Source: JBBQSN01 sp038213835 (GTDB lineage: Bacteria; Actinomycetota; Actinomycetes; Actinomycetales; CAWJMD01). From it: a DNA stretch of 64,000 nt. The notes beneath the pieces were generated by a model. That model was not told the origin of the DNA and did not search any database. It saw only the letters and a program-made list of their open reading frames with translations. The stretch lies in assembly GCA_038213835.1 (NCBI GenBank), contig JBBQSN010000001.1, forward strand, positions 1 through 64,000. The letters are read 5' to 3'. The position numbers and the translations under genes are program-made. This document shows, one piece after another, positions 8,753 to 17,569 of the stretch. Every line of letters starts with the position of its first letter. Positions within the stretch are counted from its first letter, which is position 1.

Positions 8753-9732
8753 CGCGTGGCCTCCTGTTCCCGGAAGTTGCGTACCTGGTAGACCATGATC
8801 GGCACGACGGCCAGCATGAGCATGACCACGATGGCCGACGCGTACCCGGCATTGCCGTTGGTGAAGAGCTGGTTGTAGAAGTCGACCGCGATGACGTTGG
8901 TGTTGAAGTTGCCGTTCGTCATGACGTAGACGATGTCGAAGACCTTCATGACCCCGATGGTGACGGTGATGAACACCGTGACGACCGTCGGCCAGATCTG
9001 CGGGACGACCACGCGGAAGAACGCCTGGACCTCGTTGGCGCCGTCGATCCGAGCCGCCTCGATCGTCTCGGTGGGAACTCCCTTGACGGCCGCGGACAGC
9101 AGGACCATCGAGAACCCGACCTGCGCCCAGATGAGGATGACCATGAGGAAGAAGCTGTTGAGGCGGAAACCGCTCTCCTGCAGCCACACCACCGGGTCCA
9201 GCCCGACAGCGGTCACGATGGCGTTCTGCAGACCGATCTGCGTCCGGCCCTCGGGCCGAGCCTCGTAGATGAACCGCCAGATGGTGCCGGCGCCCACCAT
9301 GGAGATGGCCATCGGTAAGAAGATGATGGTCTTGCTGAGCTTCTCCGGTCCCGGTCTCAGCCGGTCGGCCAGCACGGCGACCCCCAGACCCAGGGCCACC
9401 GTCACCGCTGGGACGATGATGATCCACAGCAGGGTGTTGAACAGGGTGTCCCGGAAGTTCGGCGAGGCGAGCAGGTCGGTGTAGTTCGAGAGGCCGACGA
9501 ACTCGCTGGAGTCGCGGTCGGCGAAGCTCAGGATGATGGTCCTGACAGCCGGGTAGAGAAGGAACACGGCGATCGCGGCGAAGGCGGGCCCGATGAACAC
9601 GAAGGGCTTGATCCGCTCCTCCGTCTTGGACGGGAGCATCTCGACCAGCTTGTTGAGCAGGTAGTACAGGATCAGGGCACCGCCCACCCCGGCGACGATG
9701 GCGATCAGTGCGTTGAGGATCTTGAAGGTCAC
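8749..9732 (-). CDS. Sugar ABC transporter permease, MalF type
   Basis: 327 residues from ATG 9732. It has an unusual extra N-terminal hydrophobic segment (LNALIAIVAGVGGALILYYL) before the usual six-helix core, which starts at KPFVFIGPAFAAIAVFLLYP. The EAA-type loop reads EAARIDGANEVQAFFRVVVP. It pairs with the MalG-type permease (4-base overlap) to form the channel for the solute-binding lipoprotein encoded upstream. An intergenic hairpin separates it from that gene, so expression may be lower than that of the binding protein. Confidence 0.9.
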   Translation of the reverse strand: MTFKILNALIAIVAGVGGALILYYLLNKLVEMLPSKTEERIKPFVFIGPAFAAIAVFLLYPAVRTIILSFADRDSSEFVGLSNYTDLLASPNFRDTLFNTLLWIIIVPAVTVALGLGVAVLADRLRPGPEKLSKTIIFLPMAISMVGAGTIWRFIYEARPEGRTQIGLQNAIVTAVGLDPVVWLQESGFRLNSFFLMVILIWAQVGFSMVLLSAAVKGVPTETIEAARIDGANEVQAFFRVVVPQIWPTVVTVFITVTIGVMKVFDIVYVMTNGNFNTNVIAVDFYNQLFTNGNAGYASAIVVMLMLAVVPIMVYQVRNFREQEATR

Positions 9733-9773
9733 TGGGCCCTCCTAGTGGGAACGCTCGTCCTGTGTGTTCACGC

Positions 9774-9813
9774 CACGGTCGGGTGGGCGGAGGATCCCGC
9801 CCACCCGACCGTG
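9774..9813 (-). terminator. 17-bp hairpin between binding-protein and permease genes
   Basis: CACGGTCGGGTGGGCGG (9774-9790), loop AGGATC, and the exact reverse complement (9797-9813). It sits 5 bases past the stop of the solute-binding protein gene and 41 bases before the permease start. Such stems in binding-protein operons often act as partial terminators or protect the upstream mRNA, so the binding protein exceeds the permeases. That role here is inference. Confidence 0.75.
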
Positions 9814-9818
9814 CTCGA

Positions 9819-11132
9819 CTAGCTCGCCGGCCAGCTCTGCTCGATGGCTGTCAGCGCCTCGGACATCGACTTGGAGTCGTTGGTCCAGGCAACCATCTCG
9901 CGCCAGAAGCTACCTGCACCGACCTCGCCGGGCATCAGGTCGGAGCCGTCGAAGCGGAAGTCCGTGGCGCCGTAGGCGATCTCGCTGATCTCCTTCATCG
10001 TCTCGTTGGGCTGCTGGCTGAGGTCGAAGCCCGTGTGCGCGGAGATGTACCCGCTGGTCTCCACCCAACCGCCGAACTCCTCACCAGTGATGTACTCGAG
10101 CACCTTGATGGAGTCCTCGTCGTCCTTGCTGAACAGGCCAGCGATGTCACCGCCACCCAGCACAGGGCTCTCCCCCGCCTCGATCGGCGGCAGCTGGAAC
10201 ACGCCGGCACGGTTGTCGAGGTCCTCGATCACCTCGGCGGGGAAGCTGCCCGGCAGCGCCAGGAAGCTGGCCTGGCGGTGCAGCATGCAGCCGGGGGGCT
10301 GGTCGAACATCGGGTTCGCAGCAGTGGCGAACGCCGTGCTGGCGATGGACCCCTGACCGCCGAGGACGTTGCCCTCGCCGGTCCAGATCTCCTCGACGTA
10401 GCCGGCGGCCTCCTGGACCATCGGGTCGTCGAAGGGGATCTCGTGCTTGACCCACTTGTCGTAGCCCTCGGTGCCGCCGACGCGCAGGACGTAGTCCTCG
10501 ATCCAGTCGGTGGCGACCCAACCGGTGGCCGGCCCGCTCTCGATGCCGATGCACCAGGGCGTGATGCCGTCGGTCTTGATCTGCTCCTGCAGGGCCAGCA
10601 GGTCCTCGTGGGTCTCCGGGATCTCGTAGCCCGCTTCCTCGAAAGGCCCCTTGGGATACCAGACCAGGCTCTTCACGCTGATGGACATGGGGGCTGCGTA
10701 GATCGCACCCTCCTCGTCCGTGGCAGCGTCCAGGATGCCCGGCACCACGGACTCCTCGAGGGCGTCCATGTCCAGGACGTCGCGCAGGTCCGCGAGCTTG
10801 CCCGACCGGGCGATGTCCAGCGTGATGCCCGGCTGCGGGAAGATCGCGATGTCCGGCAGGTTGTTGCCCTGGACCCGGCTGCGGACGAGCTTGTCGAAGT
10901 CCGGCGTCGGGGAGAACTTGACGTTGATGCCCTCGTCCTCGGCCCAGGCGCCGACCTCCTCGATGAAGGCGTCCGACTGCTCGTTGGCGAAGCCGTACAT
11001 GACCTCGACCTCGCCGTCGCCGCCGGCATCACCGCCGCTCCCGCCGTCACCGCCGCCGTCGCTGAGACAGCCAGCCAGCAGGAGCGTGCTGGTCGCGACC
11101 AGGGCCAGCCTCGTCGTGTTCCGTGCGCGCAT
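9819..11132 (-). CDS. Extracellular sugar-binding lipoprotein of ABC importer
   Basis: 437 residues from ATG 11132, preceded by GAGAGGGAC. A lipoprotein signal is clear: RLALVATSTLLLAGC with the lipobox Cys, then a Gly/Asp-rich linker. The mature part matches family 1 solute-binding proteins (VMYGFANEQSDAFIEEV; acidic surface; Trp-rich C-terminal half), of about usual length. It probably delivers sucrose or fructo-oligosaccharides, judged from the GH32 gene in the operon. It is the first gene of the operon and divergent from the LacI-type regulator. Confidence 0.9.
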   Translation of the reverse strand: MRARNTTRLALVATSTLLLAGCLSDGGGDGGSGGDAGGDGEVEVMYGFANEQSDAFIEEVGAWAEDEGINVKFSPTPDFDKLVRSRVQGNNLPDIAIFPQPGITLDIARSGKLADLRDVLDMDALEESVVPGILDAATDEEGAIYAAPMSISVKSLVWYPKGPFEEAGYEIPETHEDLLALQEQIKTDGITPWCIGIESGPATGWVATDWIEDYVLRVGGTEGYDKWVKHEIPFDDPMVQEAAGYVEEIWTGEGNVLGGQGSIASTAFATAANPMFDQPPGCMLHRQASFLALPGSFPAEVIEDLDNRAGVFQLPPIEAGESPVLGGGDIAGLFSKDDEDSIKVLEYITGEEFGGWVETSGYISAHTGFDLSQQPNETMKEISEIAYGATDFRFDGSDLMPGEVGAGSFWREMVAWTNDSKSMSEALTAIEQSWPAS

Positions 11133-11216
11133 TCTCGTCCCTCTCAAAGGTCGACGTCGTTGTCCTTCGTCCTCGTGCCGCGTCACGGCGATCGGGCCGC
11201 CGGTGATGCTGATCAC

Positions 11217-11230
11217 TGAAAACGATTCCA
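11217..11230. promoter_or_regulatory. LacI-type operator candidate, operon side
   Basis: TGAAAACGATTCCA, an imperfect palindrome around a central CG, 85 bases before the binding-protein start. LacI-family operators typically are palindromes with a central CG. It closely resembles the second site at 11339-11352; together they suggest TGAAAACGTTTTCA. Confidence 0.55.
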
Positions 11231-11338
11231 GCAACGTGACACCCGGGGCAGGTCCATCGCCAGCCTTCACGGGTAACGATTCGACATCGGGTCGACGTGG
11301 CGAGCTTCATCGGGGCCGATACTGGGCGGCGCAGTCCC

Positions 11339-11352
11339 TGAACACGTTTTCA
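11339..11352. promoter_or_regulatory. LacI-type operator candidate, regulator side
   Basis: TGAACACGTTTTCA, six of seven half-site positions symmetric around the central CG. It lies 22 bases before the regulator start, which would allow autoregulation. Confidence 0.6.
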
Positions 11353-11373
11353 TTGCGGGTCGGGAGGTTGGCG

Positions 11374-12399
11374 GTGGTGGTTCAGCGGCGCACCGGCATC
11401 CACGACGTCGCTCGGCTGGCCCAGGTCTCCCCTGCCACGGTGTCGAGGTCGCTCCGCGGACTGCCGCACGTCTCCCAGGCCACCCGCCTCCGGGTCCTCG
11501 AGGCGGCCACGGAGCTCTCGTACGTGGCCTCACCCGCCGCCTCGCAGCTGTCCAGCGGACGCACCCGCACCATCGGCGTCGTGGTCCCGCACGTCACCCG
11601 CTGGTTCTTCGCGCAGGTCGTCGCCGGCGTCGAGCGCGTGCTGCGCGAGGCCGGCTACGACGTCCTCCTCTACACGATCGGGGACCGGATGGGGCGTGAG
11701 CGCTTCCTCGAGGCGATGCCGCTGCGAGGTCGGGTCGACGCCATCGTGGTGCTGACGCTACCCATGGACGACACCCAGGCGAAGAAGCTGCACGATCTGG
11801 GCGTACCCGTCGTCTGCATCGGGACGCACAGCTCCCGCTTCAGCTCGGTCTGCATCGACGACGCCGCGGCGGTGCGGGTGGCGGTGCGCCACCTCCGCCT
11901 GCTCGGGCACCGGTCCGTGACCATGGTCGTGAGCCCCGTGGACGACCTCGCCTTCGTGGCCGCGGCAGAACGCCGGCGGGAGTTCGTGGCGGAGACGCAG
12001 GCGCACGGGATGCGGTGCGACATCGTCCATGCCGGCTCCCCGGGGGTGGAGGGTGGAGCGCAGGCCGGGCACCTCATCCTCGCGAGGAAGCAGATCGCCA
12101 CCGCGGTCCTGGCCGAGTACGACGAGCTGGCCCTCGGGGTGATGAGGACGTTCGTCAAGGCAGGTGTCGACGTCCCCGGGCAGGTCTCGCTGGTCGGTTT
12201 CGACGACCACGACATGGCGTCCGTGGTCGACCTCACGACGGTCGCGCAGCCCGTGCTCGAGCAGGGGGAGGCCGCCGCGCACCTGCTGCTGGGCGACCTG
12301 CAGCACGGGCAGGACGAACCGCGGCACATCGTGCTGCCGACGCGGCTCGTCATCCGCGGGACGACCGCGATCCAGGCCGGTTCGGTCTACCTCCGATGA
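11374..12399 (+). CDS. LacI-family transcriptional regulator
   Basis: 341 residues from GTG 11374; GGGAGG at 11362-11367 supports this start (a second GTG is one codon later). The helix-turn-helix reads TGIHDVARLAQVSPATVSRS with the hinge helix at VLEAATELSYVAS, followed by a periplasmic-binding-like sugar domain (TIGVVVPHVTRWFFAQVVAG ... VSLVGFDDHDMASV). It is divergent from the fructan importer/GH32 operon and most likely represses it until the sugar binds. Two matching operator-like palindromes lie in the shared intergenic region. Confidence 0.9.
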   Translation: MVVQRRTGIHDVARLAQVSPATVSRSLRGLPHVSQATRLRVLEAATELSYVASPAASQLSSGRTRTIGVVVPHVTRWFFAQVVAGVERVLREAGYDVLLYTIGDRMGRERFLEAMPLRGRVDAIVVLTLPMDDTQAKKLHDLGVPVVCIGTHSSRFSSVCIDDAAAVRVAVRHLRLLGHRSVTMVVSPVDDLAFVAAAERRREFVAETQAHGMRCDIVHAGSPGVEGGAQAGHLILARKQIATAVLAEYDELALGVMRTFVKAGVDVPGQVSLVGFDDHDMASVVDLTTVAQPVLEQGEAAAHLLLGDLQHGQDEPRHIVLPTRLVIRGTTAIQAGSVYLR

Positions 12400-12509
12400 G
12401 GTACCCGGCGATGCAGCTCGCGCTCGCACGCGCCGATGGTCGGATCAGCCTGGGATACATTCTGGGTCGGACCTCTCACCGTGAGTCCACCACCGACGAA
12501 CGAGGACCC

Positions 12510-12944
12510 ATGAGCAGCAAGAAGGAGAAGCGCGCGATCGAGCAGTCCCGCGCGAAGCAGAAGGAACTGAAGCAGAGCGTCTCCGCCCTTCGTGGCCAGC
12601 TGAGGAAGACCGAGAAGCAGCTGACGAAGGCCCAGGACCTCGCCGAGCGCTGGAAGAAGGACGCGAAGGCGCACAAGAGGTCGGCCGCGCGCGCCGGGGC
12701 GCGGGCGAATGAGCTGCAGCACCAGCAGGACCGTGCCTCTGTCGCCCTGGCGCAGGTTCAGGCCACTGCGCCGATGGAGGCGCCGGCCTCAGGCGGACCC
12801 GTGGCCGAGCCCACGGACGCCGACGGTGTCACGGTGCCGGACGAGTCGTGGACCGTCGTCCAGCTCCGGGCCGAGGCACGCGCGCGGGGACTGGTCGGGA
12901 TGTCGAACAAGCCGAAGGCCCAGCTGCTCACCGCCCTGTCCTGA
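12510..12944 (+). CDS. Coiled-coil protein with C-terminal Rho-N-like domain
   Basis: 144 residues from ATG 12510. Residues 1-85 are highly charged, Lys/Glu/Gln-rich and heptad-like, so a long coiled coil is likely. After a Pro/Ala linker, residues ~110-144 (SWTVVQLRAEARARGLVGMS, then NKPKAQLLTALS) resemble the SAP-like Rho termination factor N-terminal helix bundle, a nucleic-acid-binding fold. It may bind DNA or RNA. It stands alone 110 bases after the regulator gene on the same strand. A TACATT element near 12456 could be its -10 box, but no good -35 is seen. Confidence 0.65.
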   Translation: MSSKKEKRAIEQSRAKQKELKQSVSALRGQLRKTEKQLTKAQDLAERWKKDAKAHKRSAARAGARANELQHQQDRASVALAQVQATAPMEAPASGGPVAEPTDADGVTVPDESWTVVQLRAEARARGLVGMSNKPKAQLLTALS

Positions 12945-13010
12945 GCTGACCGCGGCACTCGGTCTCCCTGGGTGGGTCCTCGCGGTCGGGGCCGCCTGCA
13001 GAGCCCGGAC

Positions 13011-14330
13011 TCACGTCAGGGGGTCGCTGGCGCGCACGGGGTCCGCGCCTAACGTCGTCCTGCGCTGCCGGTGATGGCCCCCGTGCCAGTCCAGGAGCAG
13101 GACGGTGGCATCGTCCTCGAGGTCGTGCCCCGTCGCCTGCAGAACGCTGTCGGCCAGTCGGCGGACGGCCTCACGCGGGTGCAGCTCCCCTGTCTCCTGG
13201 ATGGCGGCCGGCAGGCCGAAGCCGGCGGCGTTGCGCTCCAGCATGCCGTCGGTCACGACCACGATCCGGTCGCCGGGCTCCAGGTCGAGCACGGTGCTGC
13301 GGTAAGTCGTCTCGGCGAACATCCCGAACGGTGGGTCCGCCGGCAGGTCCATCGCGCTGACCCGCCCGTCCCGCATCAGGTAGGGAGCGACATGTCCGGC
13401 GTTGACGAGCTCCAGCGTTCCCACCTGCAGGTCCAGGCGTCCGATCACGCCGGTCACGAAGTCGTCGAGCGCGCTCGCGCTGGCATTCGTGGCCAGAGCT
13501 GCGTTCGTGGCCGACGCCTGCTCCAGCAGCGAGGCACCCTGCCGGCGAGCGCCCCGCAGACCACCCACGCACAACGTGGCCGTGAGTGCGGCAGCAACAC
13601 CGTGTCCCATGGCGTCGGTCATCGACAGGTGCAGCAGGTCACGGGCCAGGCTGTAGTCGAACGTGTCTCCGGCGATCTCGGCTGCCGGCTCCAACCACGC
13701 CGAGAGCGTGAACGCACCCGCCTCGCACGTGCGCGGGCCGGGAAGGAGTCGCTGCTGGATCTCTGCAGACAGGCTCGACCGGCGGCTGCGTTGGCCCCAT
13801 TCGTACAGGTCGGTGTGACGCCGGTTCGCGATCACCACGAACGCCAGGAGGTGCGCCAGCCGAGCGATCTCGGCCACCGTGTCCGGATCCGGTTCCTCGG
13901 GTACATGGAGCTCGAGCAGACCGATGACCTCCCCGCGCTCGGTCATGGGGGCCAGGACCGTCCACTGGTCGGCAGAAGCCGTCCCCGCAGGGGGCTCCTC
14001 GGGCGGGAGCACCTGCACGGTCTGGGTGCGCACCGCCTGCTCGGCCGGCCCGCCGTCGAAGGGCAGCACCGTCGCGAGCTCCCCGGCATCGCGTCGTTCG
14101 CCGGAGGCGGGCCTTCGGCTGTCGATGTGCTCCTCGACCTGGTGCGGAGGCACGTGCGCGAGCCGGACCAGGGCGCGCCCCGACAGGTCGGCGATGAGGA
14201 AGGACACCTCCGTGGCGCCCAACGCCACCCCCAGCTCGCGCGTCACCGCCTCCACGGCGTCCACCGGCGAGGCGGCCTCCGCGGCGTCCAGCACCTGCCC
14301 CCATCGCCCGGAGGACTCCGTATGGGCCAC
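13011..14330 (-). CDS. GAF domain plus SpoIIE-type serine phosphatase
   Basis: 439 residues from ATG 14330. An N-terminal GAF-like sensor (~20-170; VSFLIADLSGRALVRLAHV ... VIGLLELHVPEE) is followed by a PP2C/SpoIIE phosphatase. The metal-site motifs are EIAGDTFDYS, MTDAMGHGVAAALTA, GHVAPYLMRDG and DRIVVVTDGMLER. It probably dephosphorylates an anti-sigma-factor antagonist (STAS protein) under a signal read by the GAF domain. No STAS or anti-sigma gene is adjacent, so the partner is elsewhere. It lies 82 bases downstream of a response regulator and may be read through from it. Confidence 0.85.
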   Translation of the reverse strand: MAHTESSGRWGQVLDAAEAASPVDAVEAVTRELGVALGATEVSFLIADLSGRALVRLAHVPPHQVEEHIDSRRPASGERRDAGELATVLPFDGGPAEQAVRTQTVQVLPPEEPPAGTASADQWTVLAPMTERGEVIGLLELHVPEEPDPDTVAEIARLAHLLAFVVIANRRHTDLYEWGQRSRRSSLSAEIQQRLLPGPRTCEAGAFTLSAWLEPAAEIAGDTFDYSLARDLLHLSMTDAMGHGVAAALTATLCVGGLRGARRQGASLLEQASATNAALATNASASALDDFVTGVIGRLDLQVGTLELVNAGHVAPYLMRDGRVSAMDLPADPPFGMFAETTYRSTVLDLEPGDRIVVVTDGMLERNAAGFGLPAAIQETGELHPREAVRRLADSVLQATGHDLEDDATVLLLDWHGGHHRQRRTTLGADPVRASDPLT

Positions 14331-14412
14331 TTCCGGAGCATAGGGGACAACAGTGAGGGGACGATGTGCTCCTTCGCCCGGCCCAGCTCGGTGGGGACGA
14401 CCTCATCCGGGT

Positions 14413-15069
14413 CTAGTCCACCAGGCCGAGCTCGTAGGCGAGGATGACGGCGGCGACCCGGTTTCGCAGGGCCAGCTTGGTGAGGATGGAGCCGACGTGT
14501 GTCTTCACCGTGACCTCGGAGATGCTGAGGGTCACCCCGATCTCGGCGTTGGTGAGACCGCGGGCGATCTCGAGGAGCACGTCGCGTTCGCGAGGGGTCA
14601 GACCCTGCAACCTCGCCCGTGCGGGGTCGCCCTTCACGTCGGGTAGGCGGTGCGCGTAGGTGTCGAGCAGGAGCCGGGTGATGCGGGGCGCGACGACGGC
14701 ATGGCCGTCGGCGACAGCGTGGATCGCGCTGACGAGTTCGCTGACGGGGGCGTCCTTGAGGAGGAAGCCGCTGGCACCGGCCCGCAGGGCGGCGTACGCG
14801 TACTCGTCGAGGTCGTAGGTGGTGATGACCAGGACCCGGGACGGTGACTCGCCGGCCGTGAGCAGACGGGTGGCCTCGAGACCGTCCATCTGCGGCATCC
14901 GGATGTCCATCAGGATGACGTCGGGTGCCAGGGTCGAGGCCTGGCGCAGTGCGGCGCGGCCGTTGTCGGCTTCACCCACCACCTCGACGCCTGGCGTCTC
15001 CTCCAGGATCATCCGGAACCCCGTGCGGATCAGCGCTTGATCGTCGACGAGCAGGACGCGGACGCTCAT
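14413..15069 (-). CDS. NarL/LuxR-family response regulator
   Basis: 218 residues from ATG 15069, which overlaps the kinase stop by 4 bases (ATGA). The receiver domain has the acidic pocket (LLVDDQ) and the phospho-acceptor Asp in VILMDIRMPQMDG. The output is a LuxR-type helix-turn-helix (LTPRERDVLLEIARGLTNAE, then VTVKTHVGSILTKL). Length is typical. It is paired with the histidine kinase directly upstream and the membrane protein before it. The stimulus is unknown. Confidence 0.92.
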   Translation of the reverse strand: MSVRVLLVDDQALIRTGFRMILEETPGVEVVGEADNGRAALRQASTLAPDVILMDIRMPQMDGLEATRLLTAGESPSRVLVITTYDLDEYAYAALRAGASGFLLKDAPVSELVSAIHAVADGHAVVAPRITRLLLDTYAHRLPDVKGDPARARLQGLTPRERDVLLEIARGLTNAEIGVTLSISEVTVKTHVGSILTKLALRNRVAAVILAYELGLVD

Positions 15070-16364
15070 GCTCGGTCCTCACCGCGGCGGCCACGGGCGG
15101 TCAGAGGAAGCTCGGCCCGCACGTCCCACCCGCCGTCCGGACCGGGTCCGGCGGTCACGGTGCCACCGTAGGCTGCGGCCCGTTCGCGCATGCCCTGGAT
15201 GCCGTTCCCGCGCGGTGGGGTGCTCGAGGCGGCCACCTCGGCCTGGCCGTCATCGTGGACGTGCAAGGTCACCGTGGTCCTCGTGATGGTGAGCGAGACG
15301 TCGAGACGGGTGGTGCCGCGCGCATGCTTGAGGGTGTTGGCGGTCGCCTCCTGCGCGATGCGGTAGACCGTCAGGCCGGCCGCTGCGGGGACCGCAGCCA
15401 CGGGGCCGGTCACGGTCAGCACGGCGTCGAGGCCGTCGTGGTGCACCTGCTCGACGAGCACCTCGAGGTCGTCCACGCCGGGTTGCGGGGTCAGCGGCAC
15501 GGTGGCGTCGCCGCGAAGGACGCCGAGGACGCGCCTGCTGTCGCCGAGGGCCTGCCGGCCGACGTCGGACACGCGCCCCATCGTGGCCGCCGCCTCGTGC
15601 GGGTGGGCCGGCACCTTCAGCGCTGCGGCGTCGGCCAGCGCCACCATCACCGACAGGCTGTGCGCGATGATGTCGTGCATCTCCCGGGCGATCTGGGCCC
15701 GCTCGCGGGCGACCGCCAGCTGGGCGTGCTGGGCACGTTCACGCGCCAGCTGATCGGCCGCCTCGGTGAGCGCCCGGATGGTCGCGGCGCGGTCGCGGAC
15801 GTAGGCGCCGCACATGAGCGAGGCCAGCACCACGGCGGACACGATGACGACCAGGTCGATCCACCCGAACCCGTGGGTGACCTGTGAGGCGGCCGGGACG
15901 GTCGTGGCCACGGCCATGACGCAGCTGGGCCCTGCGACGCGCAGGGGGTAGCGGGACGCAACCGAGTACACGGCGATGAGAAGACCGGTTCCGGCGATGA
16001 GCTGGATGCCCACCCATGCCTGCGTGAGCATCAGCACGAGGAACAGGGCGAGGACCGAGAGGGGAAGCCGACGCCGCACCGTCAACGAGGCGATGAGCAC
16101 GACGCTCAGCACCACGTACAGGCCCAGTCTCGGGTCGGAGTACCGCGCGTGGTGGACGAGCTGCGGCAGCGCCAGACAGGTCATCGCGACGACCGGTGCG
16201 AGATCGACCACGGCCTCCCGCCCCTGCAGTCGCCCGTGGACCAGCCACGGCCGCGGGTCGCCTCGGCCACCGTCCGCTGCAGCCGGCTCGAACAGCCGCC
16301 GGGTCCGCCACCGGGTGACCGACGACCCCTCGACTGGTCCCGACACCCCAGGAGTGTCCCTCAC
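15066..16364 (-). CDS. Membrane sensor histidine kinase (HisKA_3 type)
   Basis: 432 residues from GTG 16364, chosen because it overlaps the upstream stop by 4 bases (GTGA); a GTG six codons later is the alternative. Five or six membrane segments (~40-190) precede the dimerisation domain with phospho-acceptor His in REMHDIIAHSLSVMV. The ATPase domain has the N-box (ATANTLKHARG) and G-box (GNGIQGMRERAAAYGG). It belongs to the DesK/LiaS-like kinases that partner NarL-type regulators. There is no large external sensor domain, so it may sense the membrane or the adjacent membrane protein. Confidence 0.9.
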   Translation of the reverse strand: MRDTPGVSGPVEGSSVTRWRTRRLFEPAAADGGRGDPRPWLVHGRLQGREAVVDLAPVVAMTCLALPQLVHHARYSDPRLGLYVVLSVVLIASLTVRRRLPLSVLALFLVLMLTQAWVGIQLIAGTGLLIAVYSVASRYPLRVAGPSCVMAVATTVPAASQVTHGFGWIDLVVIVSAVVLASLMCGAYVRDRAATIRALTEAADQLARERAQHAQLAVARERAQIAREMHDIIAHSLSVMVALADAAALKVPAHPHEAAATMGRVSDVGRQALGDSRRVLGVLRGDATVPLTPQPGVDDLEVLVEQVHHDGLDAVLTVTGPVAAVPAAAGLTVYRIAQEATANTLKHARGTTRLDVSLTITRTTVTLHVHDDGQAEVAASSTPPRGNGIQGMRERAAAYGGTVTAGPGPDGGWDVRAELPLTARGRRGEDRA

Positions 16365-17194
16365 CCGCCGCCCTGGAAGAAGCCGAGGAGGGCCGGAGCC
16401 GGATCGGCGACGGTGCTGAGGTTGGCAGCCGTGACCACACCGAAGAACGCCGACGACGCCATCACCGCGACGACCGCCGTCGCCGTCAGGTGGCGACCAC
16501 GTCGCCCGGCCGACATCCGGGCCCGCCGCCGCCACAACAGGACCGCTGTCGCGAGCAGGCCGGCGGTCACCACGGCGCCGAGGCCGGCCATGGCGATGTG
16601 GTACGCGGTGAAGTCGTGGACGAGCGTCCCCAGCGCCGGGCTGCGAGCCTCGCCTGCCAGACCATCTCGGACCTGCGTGATCGTTCCCGCGAGTGCGGGG
16701 TCCGGCCTGCCCATCGGGAGGAGCCCCAGGGCCGACGACAAGGGAGCGATGGCCCCTTGGACGTTCGCCACCAGGACCAGGAGCGCGAGCAGCGCCAGGG
16801 CCGCCATCCCCACGAGAACCCCGGCGAGGAGTCTGCGGGTCGCGGTCGCGGCGCGCGTGTACACCACCCACGTGCGCGAGCCGAGGCGCGCGAGGGCCAC
16901 GAGCAGGATGGCGGCGAGGGCGGCCTTGACGACATGGAAGCGTGCCCAGAAGTCCACTGGCAGAGCCAGGTCCGGACCGATCACCCCGGAGCCGGCGTCC
17001 CAGTAGTGGACGAACGCGGCGCTGAGCGAGTCCACCAGGGCGGCTCGGCTCGGGTACCCGCCATCGGACCACGCCGACGCCACGGGGAACGGCGCGACGA
17101 ACACAGCCACCAGGAGCGCGACCGTGCACACGATCGGCCGGAGCAGGGTGCGTGGCTCAGGGACCCGTCGGGGTTCAGCGATGGAGACGGACAC
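16361..17194 (-). CDS. Multi-pass membrane protein of the two-component operon
   Basis: 277 residues from GTG 17194 with AAGGA 5-9 bases upstream. About five membrane segments can be seen, starting with PIVCTVALLVAVFVAPFPVA. Between the first two lies an external stretch rich in Trp and Tyr. No family is recognised. Its stop overlaps the kinase start by 4 bases, so it is first in a three-gene operon with kinase and regulator, and may be the signal-sensing partner. That role is inferred from operon structure only. Confidence 0.65.
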   Translation of the reverse strand: MSVSIAEPRRVPEPRTLLRPIVCTVALLVAVFVAPFPVASAWSDGGYPSRAALVDSLSAAFVHYWDAGSGVIGPDLALPVDFWARFHVVKAALAAILLVALARLGSRTWVVYTRAATATRRLLAGVLVGMAALALLALLVLVANVQGAIAPLSSALGLLPMGRPDPALAGTITQVRDGLAGEARSPALGTLVHDFTAYHIAMAGLGAVVTAGLLATAVLLWRRRARMSAGRRGRHLTATAVVAVMASSAFFGVVTAANLSTVADPAPALLGFFQGGG

Positions 17195-17345
17195 ATCAGT
17201 CCTTCGGTCGGTCGGATGAGGATGACAAGGGTCCCGCGGGACGCCACGCCGGCTCACCAAGCCTAGGAACGGCGCCGACCGGCCACCTCGTGCCGCGAGA
17301 GGAGATCTCGACGAGTCGGCGACCACCCAGGACGGGAGGAGATCC

Positions 17346-17540
17346 TCCTCGAGGAGGAGACGGCCCGCCAGAACACGCGCCGGCGCACCGCGGTGCCGGA
17401 GTTCCTCGACGGTCAGGACACCTTCCGCAGCGCCCAGGAATCCAGCCGACCTGCGCCGGGAGGGGGAGAGCATCGGCCTGGCCACGGTGTACCGCACGCT
17501 GCGGCGGATGGCCGAGGACGGCGAGGTCGACGCACCCCCG
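17346..17540 (+). pseudogene. Fur/Zur-family regulator remnant, frameshifted and truncated
   Basis: One frame reads ETARQNTRRRTAVPEFLDGQ then DTFRSAQE. After a break near 17440-17452 another frame continues LRREGESIGLATVYRTLRRM and AEDGEVD. These are the winged-helix pieces of Fur-family regulators (recognition helix SIGLATVYRTL). The metal-binding C-terminal half is absent: the frame runs into unrelated codons and stops at 17591, inside the 3' end of lysC on the other strand. No start codon is evident. It fills most of the gap between lysC and the membrane protein gene (17195-17569), which otherwise shows nothing. Confidence 0.7.
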
Positions 17541-17569
17541 GCCGACCCTCCTGAGGCGGCGTCGCGGTC

